64,000 nt of DNA, taken from the NCBI RefSeq assembly GCF_001428895.1, contig NZ_LMJA01000032.1, positions 181,809-245,808 on the forward strand, given 5' to 3'. Source of the stretch: Mycobacterium sp. Root265. GTDB taxonomy: Bacteria > Actinomycetota > Actinomycetes > Mycobacteriales > Mycobacteriaceae. Each line of letters opens with the position of its first letter. Position 1 is the first letter of the stretch. Positions 53,801 through 62,602 of this stretch are shown here, in pieces. The translations under genes and the position numbers were made by a program. The notes under the pieces were generated by a model. That model was not told where the DNA came from. It saw nothing but the letters and a program-made list of their open reading frames with translations, and did no database searches.

Positions 53801-55339
53801 TCAGTACGCCCCGCCATGCCGGAACACCGCGCGCAGGGTCTTGGTGATGATCAGGAGATCGCCGGCCATCGACCAGTTGTCGACGTAGGAGAGATCAAGG
53901 CGGATCGCGTCCTCCCACGCCAGATCGGATCGGCCGCTTACCTGCCAGAGCCCCGTGATACCAGGCTTGACCAGCAGTCGGCGCAGAGAATCACTGTCGT
54001 CCTCCTCGTCCTGAATCCAGAAGAGGGGCCGCGGTCCGACCACGCTCATGTCGCGGCGCAGGACGTTGATGAACTGTGGCAACTCATCGATGCTGAACCG
54101 TCTGAGTATTCGCCCGACCGGCGTCACCCGCGGATCATTCTTGATCTTGAACAGCTGCCCGTCGCACTCGTTGCTTCCCATCAGGTTGACGAGCTTCTTG
54201 TCGGCGTCCTGCACCATCGTCCGCAGCTTCAGCATGCGAAATGATTTACCGGCGAATCCGATTCGTTCCGACGAGTAGAAGACAGGTCCGGGACTGGTCA
54301 CCTTGATGGCGGCCGCCGCGATCAGCAGGACCGGCAGCGCGGCGGTCAGCGCGGCGGCGGCAAAGCAGAGATCGAAGGCCCTCTTCTGGAAGCGTTCGGC
54401 ACCCCGATACTGCGGCTTCTCGATGTGCAGCAGCGGCAGGCCGGCGACGGGCAGCATGGTCAGCCGGGAACCCGCGACATCCGTCACTCCCGGGGAAACC
54501 AGGAGCTCGACGCCGAGGGGCTCCAGCTTCCAGATGAGCTTGCGAATCTGCTGAACTCCGAGATGCTCGGTGCCGACGACCGCCAGTGTGTCCGCGCCGT
54601 ACGAGCGGATCAGTGTCTCCAAGGTGGCCAGATCACAGCTGCCGCCGCCGACGATGGGTATCTGTTCGCCACGGACCAGCAAGTGCTGGTCGGGGAATGC
54701 CCGGCTGCCCGGAATGCAGGCACCCACGAAACGGAATCCGTCCGCCGGGCGCCGGGTGAGTTCGTTGGCCAGGTTGGTGACCGCCTCGGTGTTCCCGACC
54801 GCGAACACGGTGTTCTGGTAGCTGCCATCGGTTCGCTTGCGCGCCACGTACCGCCGCGCCAGCCACCTGCTCAGCACCAATCCGAAAATGCCGGCCGGGA
54901 GTGCCACCGCGAGGTAACCGCGGGCGATCTCGAGGTGGAAGATGTACTCGGTCATCGCGATGGCCCCGAATGTCCAGATGGACGCCTCGACGGCGCGCCG
55001 GTACTCCTCGAGACCCCTGCCGATGATCCGTGTGCACCTGGCTCGGAATCCAGCCAGCAGCGACAACCAGATGATGACGGTCAGGACTGAACACGCAGTG
55101 GCATAGCGATTCTCGTGTCCGGTGACGAAGGGCGGCAGGCCGAAGCGGACGTACTGCGCGAACGCCACTGCAACGCACACCACGATGGCATCGGTGATGC
55201 GCAGATTGGCGGCGTAACGCTGTTGCCAGCGCGGACGCGTGAGATCCGTGGCCGGCGACCGCTCGGCGTCGAGATCCGCGCCCTGCCTGCCGTTGATGAC
55301 CTCGACGCGCTCATCGGCGGTGCTTCCCGGCATACTCAT
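53801..55339 (-). CDS. Polyprenyl-phosphate sugar-1-phosphate transferase (initiating enzyme, CpsE/WbaP type)
   Basis: 512 residues. Four to five N-terminal membrane helices, a cytoplasmic CoA-binding-like domain (TVFAVGNTEAVTNLANEL), one more helix and the C-terminal catalytic bacterial sugar-transferase domain: YRGAERFQKRAFDLCFA, SERIGFAGKSFRMLKLRTM, RRFSIDELPQFINVLRRDMS, VVGPRP, VKPGITGLWQVSGRSDLAWE. It attaches the first sugar phosphate to the lipid carrier and so starts each repeat. ATG 55339 overlaps the stop of the UDP-glucuronate decarboxylase gene (ATGA), which argues against the upstream start at 55375. Confidence 0.92.
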   Translation of the reverse strand: MSMPGSTADERVEVINGRQGADLDAERSPATDLTRPRWQQRYAANLRITDAIVVCVAVAFAQYVRFGLPPFVTGHENRYATACSVLTVIIWLSLLAGFRARCTRIIGRGLEEYRRAVEASIWTFGAIAMTEYIFHLEIARGYLAVALPAGIFGLVLSRWLARRYVARKRTDGSYQNTVFAVGNTEAVTNLANELTRRPADGFRFVGACIPGSRAFPDQHLLVRGEQIPIVGGGSCDLATLETLIRSYGADTLAVVGTEHLGVQQIRKLIWKLEPLGVELLVSPGVTDVAGSRLTMLPVAGLPLLHIEKPQYRGAERFQKRAFDLCFAAAALTAALPVLLIAAAAIKVTSPGPVFYSSERIGFAGKSFRMLKLRTMVQDADKKLVNLMGSNECDGQLFKIKNDPRVTPVGRILRRFSIDELPQFINVLRRDMSVVGPRPLFWIQDEEDDSDSLRRLLVKPGITGLWQVSGRSDLAWEDAIRLDLSYVDNWSMAGDLLIITKTLRAVFRHGGAY

Positions 55340-56283
55340 GATGCGCGGATCTCCTGCATCGTGGCCATGTGCCACTCGATGGTGCGGGCGAGCCCGTCCT
55401 CCAGCTCCACCTGAGGGTTCCAGCCGAGCAGGTCGCGCGCCCGGGTGATGTCGGGCTTGCGGCGCGTCGGGTCGTCTTCGGGTAACGGGTGCCGCTCGAT
55501 GGTGGATGACGAACCGATGAGTTCGCAGACCAGCTCAGCGATCTGGCTCACGGTGAGCTCGGCCGGGTTGCCGAGGTTGATCGGCCCCTGCAGATCCGAG
55601 TCGAGCATCGCCACCAGGCCGCGGACCAGGTCGTCCACGTAGCACAGGCTCCGGGTCTGAGTACCGTCTCCGAAGACGGTCAACGGTGCGCATCGCAGTG
55701 CCTGGTCGATGAAGTTGGTCACGACCCGTCCGTCGTCGGGGCGCATCCCCGGGCCATAGGTGTTGAAGATACGCACGATTCCGGTGTTCACCCCGCATGC
55801 GGTGCGGTAGGCGGTGGTCAACGATTCCGCGTAGCGCTTCGCCTCGTCATAGACACTGCGCGGGCCGAGTGGATTGACATTGCCCCAGTAGTCCTCGGAC
55901 TGCGGATGCACCAGCGGGTCACCGTAGACCTCGCTGGTCGACGCCAGCACGAAGCGTGCCGATTGTGCCAGGGCGAAGTCGAGCGCGTTCCGGGTGCCTT
56001 CCGAGCCGGTACGCAGGGTGAAGATCGGCCGCTCCAGGTAAGCCGGTGGTGAGGCCGGGCTGGCCAGGTGCACGACCCCATCGACATCGTCGATGATGGA
56101 GATCGGTTCCAGCACAGTGCCTTCGATGAAGGTGAACAGGGGTGAGGTGAAGAGGTGTTCGAGGTTCGTGCGCCGCCCGGTCGACAGATCGTCGATGCAG
56201 TACACGGTGTCCCCACGCCCGATCAGTACGGTGCACAGGTTCGATCCGAGGAACCCGGCTCCTCCAGTGACGAGAATCCTCAT
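55336..56283 (-). CDS. UDP-glucuronate decarboxylase (UDP-xylose synthase-like SDR)
   Basis: 315 residues. Extended SDR with TGGAGFLGSNL, HLASPASPPAYLERP, STSEVYGDPLVHPQSE, the catalytic YDEAK and RIFNTYGPGMRPDDGRVV. These blocks are hallmarks of UDP-xylose synthases. With Ugd immediately upstream, the pair converts UDP-glucose to UDP-glucuronate and then UDP-xylose (or UDP-4-keto-pentose). A pentose is therefore a probable constituent of the polymer. Confidence 0.9.
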   Translation of the reverse strand: MRILVTGGAGFLGSNLCTVLIGRGDTVYCIDDLSTGRRTNLEHLFTSPLFTFIEGTVLEPISIIDDVDGVVHLASPASPPAYLERPIFTLRTGSEGTRNALDFALAQSARFVLASTSEVYGDPLVHPQSEDYWGNVNPLGPRSVYDEAKRYAESLTTAYRTACGVNTGIVRIFNTYGPGMRPDDGRVVTNFIDQALRCAPLTVFGDGTQTRSLCYVDDLVRGLVAMLDSDLQGPINLGNPAELTVSQIAELVCELIGSSSTIERHPLPEDDPTRRKPDITRARDLLGWNPQVELEDGLARTIEWHMATMQEIRAS

Positions 56284-56329
56284 GAGTGTTGTCCTCTGCT
56301 GTCCGGATGGGTCCGATCATTGAAAGTCG

Positions 56330-57649
56330 TCATTGGCAGCCCAGACCGCGATAGGTCCAGCCCGCTGCGCGCCAGGTCTCGGGATCGAGGCAGTTACGCG
56401 CGTCGATGATGCATCGGGATCTGGTGACAGCGGCGAGTTCCTGTGGCTGGAGCCGGCGGAACTCTTCCCACTCGGTGAGCACGAGCACGGCGTCGGCCTC
56501 CATACAGGCCTCGACGGCCGAGAACGCAAAGTTGAGTGCCGGGAACGACTTCCGGGAATTGTCCATCGCCTTGGGGTCGTACACTGTGACATCCGCGCCC
56601 TCCGAACGGATCTGGTCGGCAACGGCCAGTGCGGGTGAATCGCGGATGTCGTCGGTGTTCGGTTTGAACGCCGAGCCCAGAATTCCGACCCGTGCCCCGG
56701 CCAGCGATCCGCACTCCTCCCGGGCCATGGCGACGACCCGGGTACGGCGCCGGATGTTGATGTTGTCGATCTCGCGCAGAAAGTTGAGGGATTCGCCTAC
56801 GCCCAGTTCGGTGGCGCGGGAGATGAACGCGCGGATGTCCTTCGACAGGCACCCGCCGCCAAATCCGAGCCCGGCGTTGAGGAAGCGACGTCCGATGCGA
56901 TCGTCGTACCCGATCACGTCGGCGAGCGATGTGACGTCAGCCGACGCAGCCTCACACACTTCGGCAATCGCGTTGATGAACGAGATCTTCGTGGCGAGGA
57001 ACGCGTTGGCCGCGACCTTCGCCAGTTCGGCGGTTTCGAGATTTGTCACCAGGAACGGGATGCCCTCCTGCAGAAGTGGGGCATACAGCTCCCTGATGGT
57101 CTCCTCCGACCGGAGATCGTGGCGATCCTCCAGGCCCAACACGATCCGGTCCGGATGCAGGGTGTCGTTGATCGCGAACCCCTCCCTGAGGAATTCCGGA
57201 TTCCAGGTCAGCCTCACATCGTCACCGGCAGGAGCGGTCCGGCGCACACGGTCTGCCAGCCGTTGGGCTGTTCCGACGGGCACCGTCGACTTGCCGACGA
57301 TGAGCGCGGGCCGGTTCAGGTGGCGGCACAGGGAGTCGATCGCCGCGTCGACATAGGACAGGTCGGCACCCGCGTCCCGCTTGTTCTGCGGAGTACCGAC
57401 GGTGATGAAATGGACATCAGCGAATTCCGCTGCCTCAGCGAGTGATTCGGTGAATCCGAGTCGGCCTGAAGCCATACCTTCTTGAACGAGGGCGTCCAGT
57501 CCCGGCTCGAAGAACGGCAGCGCGCCGGATCGGAGCCTGGCCACCTTGTCCGGATCGATATCGGCGGTCAGCACGCTGTGCCCGAGTTGTGCCAGGCATG
57601 CGGCATGTGTCGTCCCCAGGTACCCGGCTCCGATTACGGCGACCTTCAC
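56330..57649 (-). CDS. ugd: UDP-glucose 6-dehydrogenase
   Basis: 439 residues from GTG 57649, six to seven bases after GGGGGAT. The family starts with KVAVIGAGYLGTTHAACLA, so the in-frame extension to ATG 57760 is probably untranslated leader. Motifs: VGTPQNKRDAGADLSYVD, STVPVGT, NPEFLREGFAINDT, the catalytic cysteine in GLGFGGGCLSKDIRA, and GSAFKPNTDDIRDSP. It oxidises UDP-glucose to UDP-glucuronate. First gene of the left-going arm, about 140 bases downstream of promoter D. Confidence 0.93.
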   Translation of the reverse strand: MKVAVIGAGYLGTTHAACLAQLGHSVLTADIDPDKVARLRSGALPFFEPGLDALVQEGMASGRLGFTESLAEAAEFADVHFITVGTPQNKRDAGADLSYVDAAIDSLCRHLNRPALIVGKSTVPVGTAQRLADRVRRTAPAGDDVRLTWNPEFLREGFAINDTLHPDRIVLGLEDRHDLRSEETIRELYAPLLQEGIPFLVTNLETAELAKVAANAFLATKISFINAIAEVCEAASADVTSLADVIGYDDRIGRRFLNAGLGFGGGCLSKDIRAFISRATELGVGESLNFLREIDNINIRRRTRVVAMAREECGSLAGARVGILGSAFKPNTDDIRDSPALAVADQIRSEGADVTVYDPKAMDNSRKSFPALNFAFSAVEACMEADAVLVLTEWEEFRRLQPQELAAVTRSRCIIDARNCLDPETWRAAGWTYRGLGCQ

Positions 57650-57787
57650 GTCAGATCCCCCATTCAGGCCGCGGCTCGGATACCGGTACGGATTCCGAAC
57701 AGTGAGGCGGCCGATCAATGTCAGCAGGCTGGCTGCACGAACGCCCGTGACGAACACCATGTCGAGTCATTCCGTGAAGCACATGCT
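57650..57787 (-). other. ugd 5-prime leader region
   Basis: About 140 bases lie between the -10 of promoter D and the ugd GTG. An ATG four bases after AATAGT gives a five-codon frame (MCFTE, stop), and ATG 57760 is in frame with ugd. As with glmS and the LuxR genes, small ORFs at the transcript start precede the real gene; translation of the 37-residue extension cannot be ruled out. Confidence 0.4.
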
Positions 57788-57823
57788 CACTATTGTTTGC
57801 TGGCCGCCGGCAGTACATGGACC
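57788..57823 (-). promoter_or_regulatory. Shared-architecture promoter D (ugd arm)
   Basis: On the minus strand: GGTCCATGTACT (57823-57812), exactly 16 bases, CAATAGTG (57795-57788). Two single-base differences from promoters B and C. Upstream bases also resemble B and C (TCGnTC at the same distance). A CCAGTCCCTGG element (57854-57864 on the plus strand) lies about 37 bases further upstream. Confidence 0.72.
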
Positions 57824-58267
57824 ATAGGAACGATATTTCCGATGAATCGATGCCCAGTCCCTGGATTAACCTGCGCAGCCCTCGTGTTCTCCGCCGTCGT
57901 GGCTGTGGCGGCCTCCGGTGCAGGTTGTGCAGACGTTTCCTGGGCTGGTGTGACGCTTTAAGCGCAGTTGCGCGCTGATTCGAGGGTCCAGAGCCGGCCC
58001 ATCCCGGTGGTCTTGAGGAACTAGACCCAGTGGTAATCGAGAACTAGCCCTCGATTCACCGGTGGGTGTTGCGGGACCTTGCGCGAACCGCGATGTCGGC
58101 GAAAACGCCTATACGCGTTCCTGTTCCGCGATCAAGGCACTAGCGAAACTCGCCGCTTCCTCGTACTCTTCGGGACAGAAGAGACTTCTCATCGATCTTC
58201 GACCCGTGTGCAGGCCATGCCAATTAGTCGGCACACCAACATAACCGGACGTGGGGGCGGCCATCCG
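57824..58267. other. Divergent regulatory gap between ugd and the polyketide synthase
   Basis: No gene supported. It contains CCAGTCCCTGG (57854-57864) and two GAACTAG direct repeats 23 bases apart (58018-58024 and 58041-58047), the same heptamer found before promoters A and C. The polyketide synthase frame extends back to 58079, but this stretch is not protein-like. No copy of the TGTACC-N16-CGATAGTG promoter faces the polyketide synthase. Confidence 0.55.
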
Positions 58268-61200
58268 ATGTACTCCGACGCTTACGACCCGCTCGACGGC
58301 ATTGCGATCATCGGCATGGCCGGACGCTTTCCGGACTCGCCGAACGTCTCCGCGCTGTGGCAGAACCTGCTCGCCCGCCGCGAATGCATCACTCACTTCG
58401 GTTCCGATGATCTGGAACGCCCTCGGGGCGAAGACGCGGAGGCGCAGACGCGCCCGAACTACGTGCGTGCGCGGGGTGTATTGGGCGGCGTCGATGAATT
58501 CGACGAGGAGTTCTTCGGCTTCACGCCGAAGGAGGCCGCGATCGTCGATCCGCAGCAACGGCTGTTCCTGCAGGCCGCCTGGGAGGCGATCGAGCAGGCC
58601 GGCCACGACGCCCAACGGTTCAGTGGTCCTATCGGTGTCTTCGCCGGCGCCACGACCAGCAGCTATTACCTGCAGAATCTGCTGTCGCGCAACGACATAA
58701 CCGATCCGCTCGGCCCGATCATGGTCATGCTGGGCAACTCGAACGACTACGTCGCGACGCGGGTGTCCTACAAGTTCGACCTCAAGGGACCCGCCCTGAA
58801 CATCCAGAACGCCTGCTCGACCTCATTGGTCGCGGTGTGCACCGCGGTGCAGAGCCTGCAGACCTATCAGTGCGATATGGCGCTCGCGGGTGGGGTGTCG
58901 ATCATGCTGCCGCAGCAGCGCGGTTATCTGCACGAGGAAGGCTCGATCCTGGCCGCGGACGGCCACTGCCGACCGTTCGATCGCGATGCAGCCGGCACGG
59001 TGTCCAGTAACGGACTCGGCGTCGTGGTGCTCCGCCGGCTACGCGACGCGATCGAGGACGGCGACACCATCTATGCGGTCGTGAAGGGATCGGCGCTCAA
59101 CAACGACGGAAACGCCAAAGTCGGCTTCACCGCGCCGAGCGTCGACGGACATGCCCGGGTGATCTCCATGGCCCAGATGCTCGGCGGTATCGATCCCGCG
59201 ACGATCTCCTACGTCGAAGCCCACGGCACCGGCACGGCGCTCGGCGACCCGGTCGAGATCGCCGGGCTGACCCAGGCGTTCCGCGCGGGGGGAGCCGAAG
59301 AGAACGGTTTCTGCGCGATCGGTTCGGTCAAGTCGAACATCGGTCACCTGGATGTCGCCGCCGGTGTCGTGGGACTGATCAAGACAACCCTCGCGCTACA
59401 CCACCGGGTACTGCCCGCGAGCATCAACTTCGAATCGCCGAATCCGAAGCTCGGCATCGAGAGCACGCCGTTCTTCGTCAACGCCGATGAACGCCGCTGG
59501 CCCGAGGGGCCGACGCCGCGTCGCGCCGGCGTCAGCTCGTTCGGCCTCGGTGGGACCAACGCGCACGTCGTGCTCGAGGAAGCACCCGGCGCGCAACCGG
59601 TGCCACCGGCTTCCCGCCCCGCGCAACTGGTGGTGTTGTCGGCACGCGATGCGCAGGCCCTCGACCGGGCCGCACAGAATCTCAAGGACTACCTCGAACA
59701 GGACACGGGCGCCGATCTCGCCGACATCGCGTACACCCTGCAGGTCGGGCGGCGGCGCTTCGGCCACCGGCGCGCAATGGTGTGCCGCGACCGCGACGAT
59801 GCGATCGCCCTACTGAACTCCGCCGATCCGCGGCGTGTGCACGACGTCAGCGGACACGCCGAGGCATCGGGTGGGGTCGCTTTCATGTTCCCGGGTCAGG
59901 GTTCGCAGTACGTCGACATGGGCCGTGGGCTCTACGAGTCGGAACCGCTGTTCACAGAGACGATGGACGGGTGCGCGCGGGTATTGCGGTCGGAGACCGG
60001 AGTCGATCTGCTCGGGGTGCTGTACCCGCCCGACTCGGATCGCGACGGCGCACACGCGCAGCTGAGCCAGACCGCCATCACGCAGCCGGCGCTCTTCGCG
60101 GTCGAATACGCGCTGGCGCAGGTATGGATGTCCTGGGGTGTGCAGCCCACCGCGATGATCGGTCACAGCATCGGTGAACTCGTCGCCGCCTGCATCGGCG
60201 GCACCTTCTCGCGCGACGAGGCACTGCTGCTGGTGGCTGCCCGCGCGCGCCTGATGGGCAGCATGCCGGCAGGAGCGATGCTGGGTGTGCGTGCACCCGC
60301 GGATCTGGTCAGCGCCGAGCTGACTCCCGATGTGGCGATCGCGGCGTTCAACGGACCCAGACACACCGTGGTCTCGGGCCCGCATGACGCCATCGCCGCC
60401 TTCGAGGCGAGGCTGGCCGCGATCGGTGTCGCACACCGGCGTCTGCACACCTCACATGCGTACCACTCGCCGATGATGGAGCCCGCGGTGCAGCCGTTCG
60501 CCGACCTCGTCGCCGGGATATCCCGCACGGCACCGACATTGCGCTGGATCTCCAGCCTCACCGGCCGGCCGATCACCGATGACCAAGCGTGCGATCCCCA
60601 CTACTGGGCACGGCAGTTGCGCGAACCGGTGCAGTTCGCGAGCGGAGTGGGCGCGCTCGTCGATCCGCGAATCGCGCTCCTCGAGGTCGGTCCGGGCCAG
60701 ACGCTCACGATGTTGGCTCGCCAGCATGAGCGACGACTGCCCGAACAGCTGATCACCACATCGCTGTCTCCCGGTCAGGACTGGGAGTCGGACACCGAAT
60801 GCCTGCTTGCGGCCGCGGGGCGGCTCTGGTCACGTGATGTGGACATCGACTGGCAGCGTCTGCACGGAGGGCCGCGTCGGCGCGTACCGCTGCCCACCTA
60901 CCCCTTCCGGCGCCGTCGGCACTGGGTCGATCCGAGCCCGGACAGCGAACCGGCCCGGGTCGTCGCGCCGCGCAGCCCGGCACCGAATCCGACTGCACCC
61001 CTGGTGGTCCCGTCTGGCCCCGGGAATCGGGCGGCCACCCTGCTGGCCCATCTGCGCACGGTGTTCGTCGAGCTCTCCGGGGTCGACCGGTCGGATCTGA
61101 CGCCGGGAGCGAGCTTCCTGCAGATGGGCTTCGACTCGCTGTTTCTCACCCAGGCCGCCAACGCATTACAGAAGCAGTTCGCGACGAAGATCACCGTCCG

Positions 61201-62602
61201 CACGCTGGTCGAGGAGGCGCCGACGTTCGACCTGCTGGTCGAGCACATCCTGCCGGTGTTGTCCGATGACGCGGCAGAACTCACAGCCGCGCCCGTCACA
61301 CCCGCCCCGGTCCCGGCACCGGTACGCGCGCCGGCGGTGGGGATGACCGATCAACAACAGCACCGAATGGCGGCGCTGATCGAACGACACCATTGGCAGG
61401 AGACGGCCGGTCCGGCCATCCCGGTGCATTCCTCGGGTGCGTACCTGCAGGATGCCGGCGGGCGGGATCACATCGACCTCACCAACGGCGGCGGTGCGAT
61501 CCTCTTCGGCCACAACCCGGCCTTCATCCGCGGGGCCATCGAGCGCCAGTACGATTCCTGTGGCGACGGGGGACCGGCGGGGGCATCGGCGACCGAGGTC
61601 GCGGAGCTCGTGTGCGGGATGGTCGGAATGCAGCGTGCTGCATGCTGCCACAACGAATCCGAGGCCATTGCGGCCGCCGTCCGGCTGGCGCGGTCGCGGT
61701 CGGGGCGCGAGACGATCGTGACGTTCACCGGCGCCGACCACGGAGCGGCTGCCGGGCACAGCGGTGACACGATCATCCTCGAGTACGGCGGCGCGGAGAC
61801 GCTCGACACGATCCGGTCGTTGAACGGGCGGCTCGCGGCGGTCCTGGTCGAGTCTGTACCGGGGCGCAGTGGCGGGCTCGTGTCACGGGAGTTCCTGAGC
61901 GGCCTGCGCGAGGTGACCGAGGAAACCGGTACCGCGCTGATCCTCGATGAGATCCTCTCGGGATTTCGCACCCATCCGGGCGGCACCCAGGCGCTGTTGG
62001 GTGTGCGCGCCGATATCGCCGTCTACGGCGGGGCCGTCGGCGGCGGCCTGCCGATCGGGATCGTCGCGGGCAGCGTTCGATACCTTGACGATTCGTCTTC
62101 CGGTGGCTCTCCACTGGCCTTGGCGGCGGCACGCGCGGTACTGCAACGACTGCACGAGGACGGCCCCGCGCTGCAGCGCGAACTGAACCAGCGCACCACG
62201 GCTTTCGTCGATCGGCTGAGAAGCGTCATCGCCGAACTCGGTGCGCCGGTGGTAATCCGGCACTTCTCGTCATGGTTCGACGTGTCGTTTCCGTCCGAAC
62301 TGCCACTCGCACCGCTGTACCACGCCCTGATGCGGGCGCGCGGTGTGCACACCCGGGAAGGCCGGCCAGGATTCCTGACGCTCGCGCACAGCGATGCCGA
62401 TCTCGACGGCATCGTCGCGGCCTTCGGGGAGAGCCTCACGGAGATGCGGGCCGCCGGTCTCCTGCCCGAGCGTGCCGCGAAACCGCGCAAGGGCCGCGAT
62501 GCCCGCGGCCGGGAAGCGTGGTTCGTGCCCGATCCGGACCGTCCGGGCAAATATCTGCAGGTGGTCGGTCCCAGTATCGGGGAGGAGATGACGCATGAAT
62601 GA
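58268..62602 (+). CDS. Type I polyketide synthase, KS-AT-ACP-aminotransferase, with a degenerate aminotransferase
   Basis: 1444 residues from ATG 58268. Ketosynthase first (~10-430): Cys183 in NACSTS, EAHGTGT, GSVKSNIGH. Acyltransferase next (~545-850): FMFPGQGSQY, Ser634 in GHSIGE, and HAYHS at the selectivity site, which suggests malonyl-CoA. Then an ACP with Ser957 in GFDSLFLTQ. From ~1040 comes a class III aminotransferase-like domain (ALILDEILSGFRTHPGG, YGGAVGGGLPIG). This order is that of the beta-amino-acyl modules in iturin/mycosubtilin and microcystin synthases. Here the PLP lysine expected before the VGGG motif is Gly1255 and the segment after the ADHG motif is shortened, so transamination is doubtful. 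It overlaps the NRPS gene by eight bases. Confidence 0.88.
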   Translation: MYSDAYDPLDGIAIIGMAGRFPDSPNVSALWQNLLARRECITHFGSDDLERPRGEDAEAQTRPNYVRARGVLGGVDEFDEEFFGFTPKEAAIVDPQQRLFLQAAWEAIEQAGHDAQRFSGPIGVFAGATTSSYYLQNLLSRNDITDPLGPIMVMLGNSNDYVATRVSYKFDLKGPALNIQNACSTSLVAVCTAVQSLQTYQCDMALAGGVSIMLPQQRGYLHEEGSILAADGHCRPFDRDAAGTVSSNGLGVVVLRRLRDAIEDGDTIYAVVKGSALNNDGNAKVGFTAPSVDGHARVISMAQMLGGIDPATISYVEAHGTGTALGDPVEIAGLTQAFRAGGAEENGFCAIGSVKSNIGHLDVAAGVVGLIKTTLALHHRVLPASINFESPNPKLGIESTPFFVNADERRWPEGPTPRRAGVSSFGLGGTNAHVVLEEAPGAQPVPPASRPAQLVVLSARDAQALDRAAQNLKDYLEQDTGADLADIAYTLQVGRRRFGHRRAMVCRDRDDAIALLNSADPRRVHDVSGHAEASGGVAFMFPGQGSQYVDMGRGLYESEPLFTETMDGCARVLRSETGVDLLGVLYPPDSDRDGAHAQLSQTAITQPALFAVEYALAQVWMSWGVQPTAMIGHSIGELVAACIGGTFSRDEALLLVAARARLMGSMPAGAMLGVRAPADLVSAELTPDVAIAAFNGPRHTVVSGPHDAIAAFEARLAAIGVAHRRLHTSHAYHSPMMEPAVQPFADLVAGISRTAPTLRWISSLTGRPITDDQACDPHYWARQLREPVQFASGVGALVDPRIALLEVGPGQTLTMLARQHERRLPEQLITTSLSPGQDWESDTECLLAAAGRLWSRDVDIDWQRLHGGPRRRVPLPTYPFRRRRHWVDPSPDSEPARVVAPRSPAPNPTAPLVVPSGPGNRAATLLAHLRTVFVELSGVDRSDLTPGASFLQMGFDSLFLTQAANALQKQFATKITVRTLVEEAPTFDLLVEHILPVLSDDAAELTAAPVTPAPVPAPVRAPAVGMTDQQQHRMAALIERHHWQETAGPAIPVHSSGAYLQDAGGRDHIDLTNGGGAILFGHNPAFIRGAIERQYDSCGDGGPAGASATEVAELVCGMVGMQRAACCHNESEAIAAAVRLARSRSGRETIVTFTGADHGAAAGHSGDTIILEYGGAETLDTIRSLNGRLAAVLVESVPGRSGGLVSREFLSGLREVTEETGTALILDEILSGFRTHPGGTQALLGVRADIAVYGGAVGGGLPIGIVAGSVRYLDDSSSGGSPLALAAARAVLQRLHEDGPALQRELNQRTTAFVDRLRSVIAELGAPVVIRHFSSWFDVSFPSELPLAPLYHALMRARGVHTREGRPGFLTLAHSDADLDGIVAAFGESLTEMRAAGLLPERAAKPRKGRDARGREAWFVPDPDRPGKYLQVVGPSIGEEMTHE

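Noticed and set aside
57482-57961. 159-codon plus-strand frame over the ugd start and promoter D
   Set aside because: It overlaps the conserved ugd N-terminus and the regulatory gap; no recognisable protein features.
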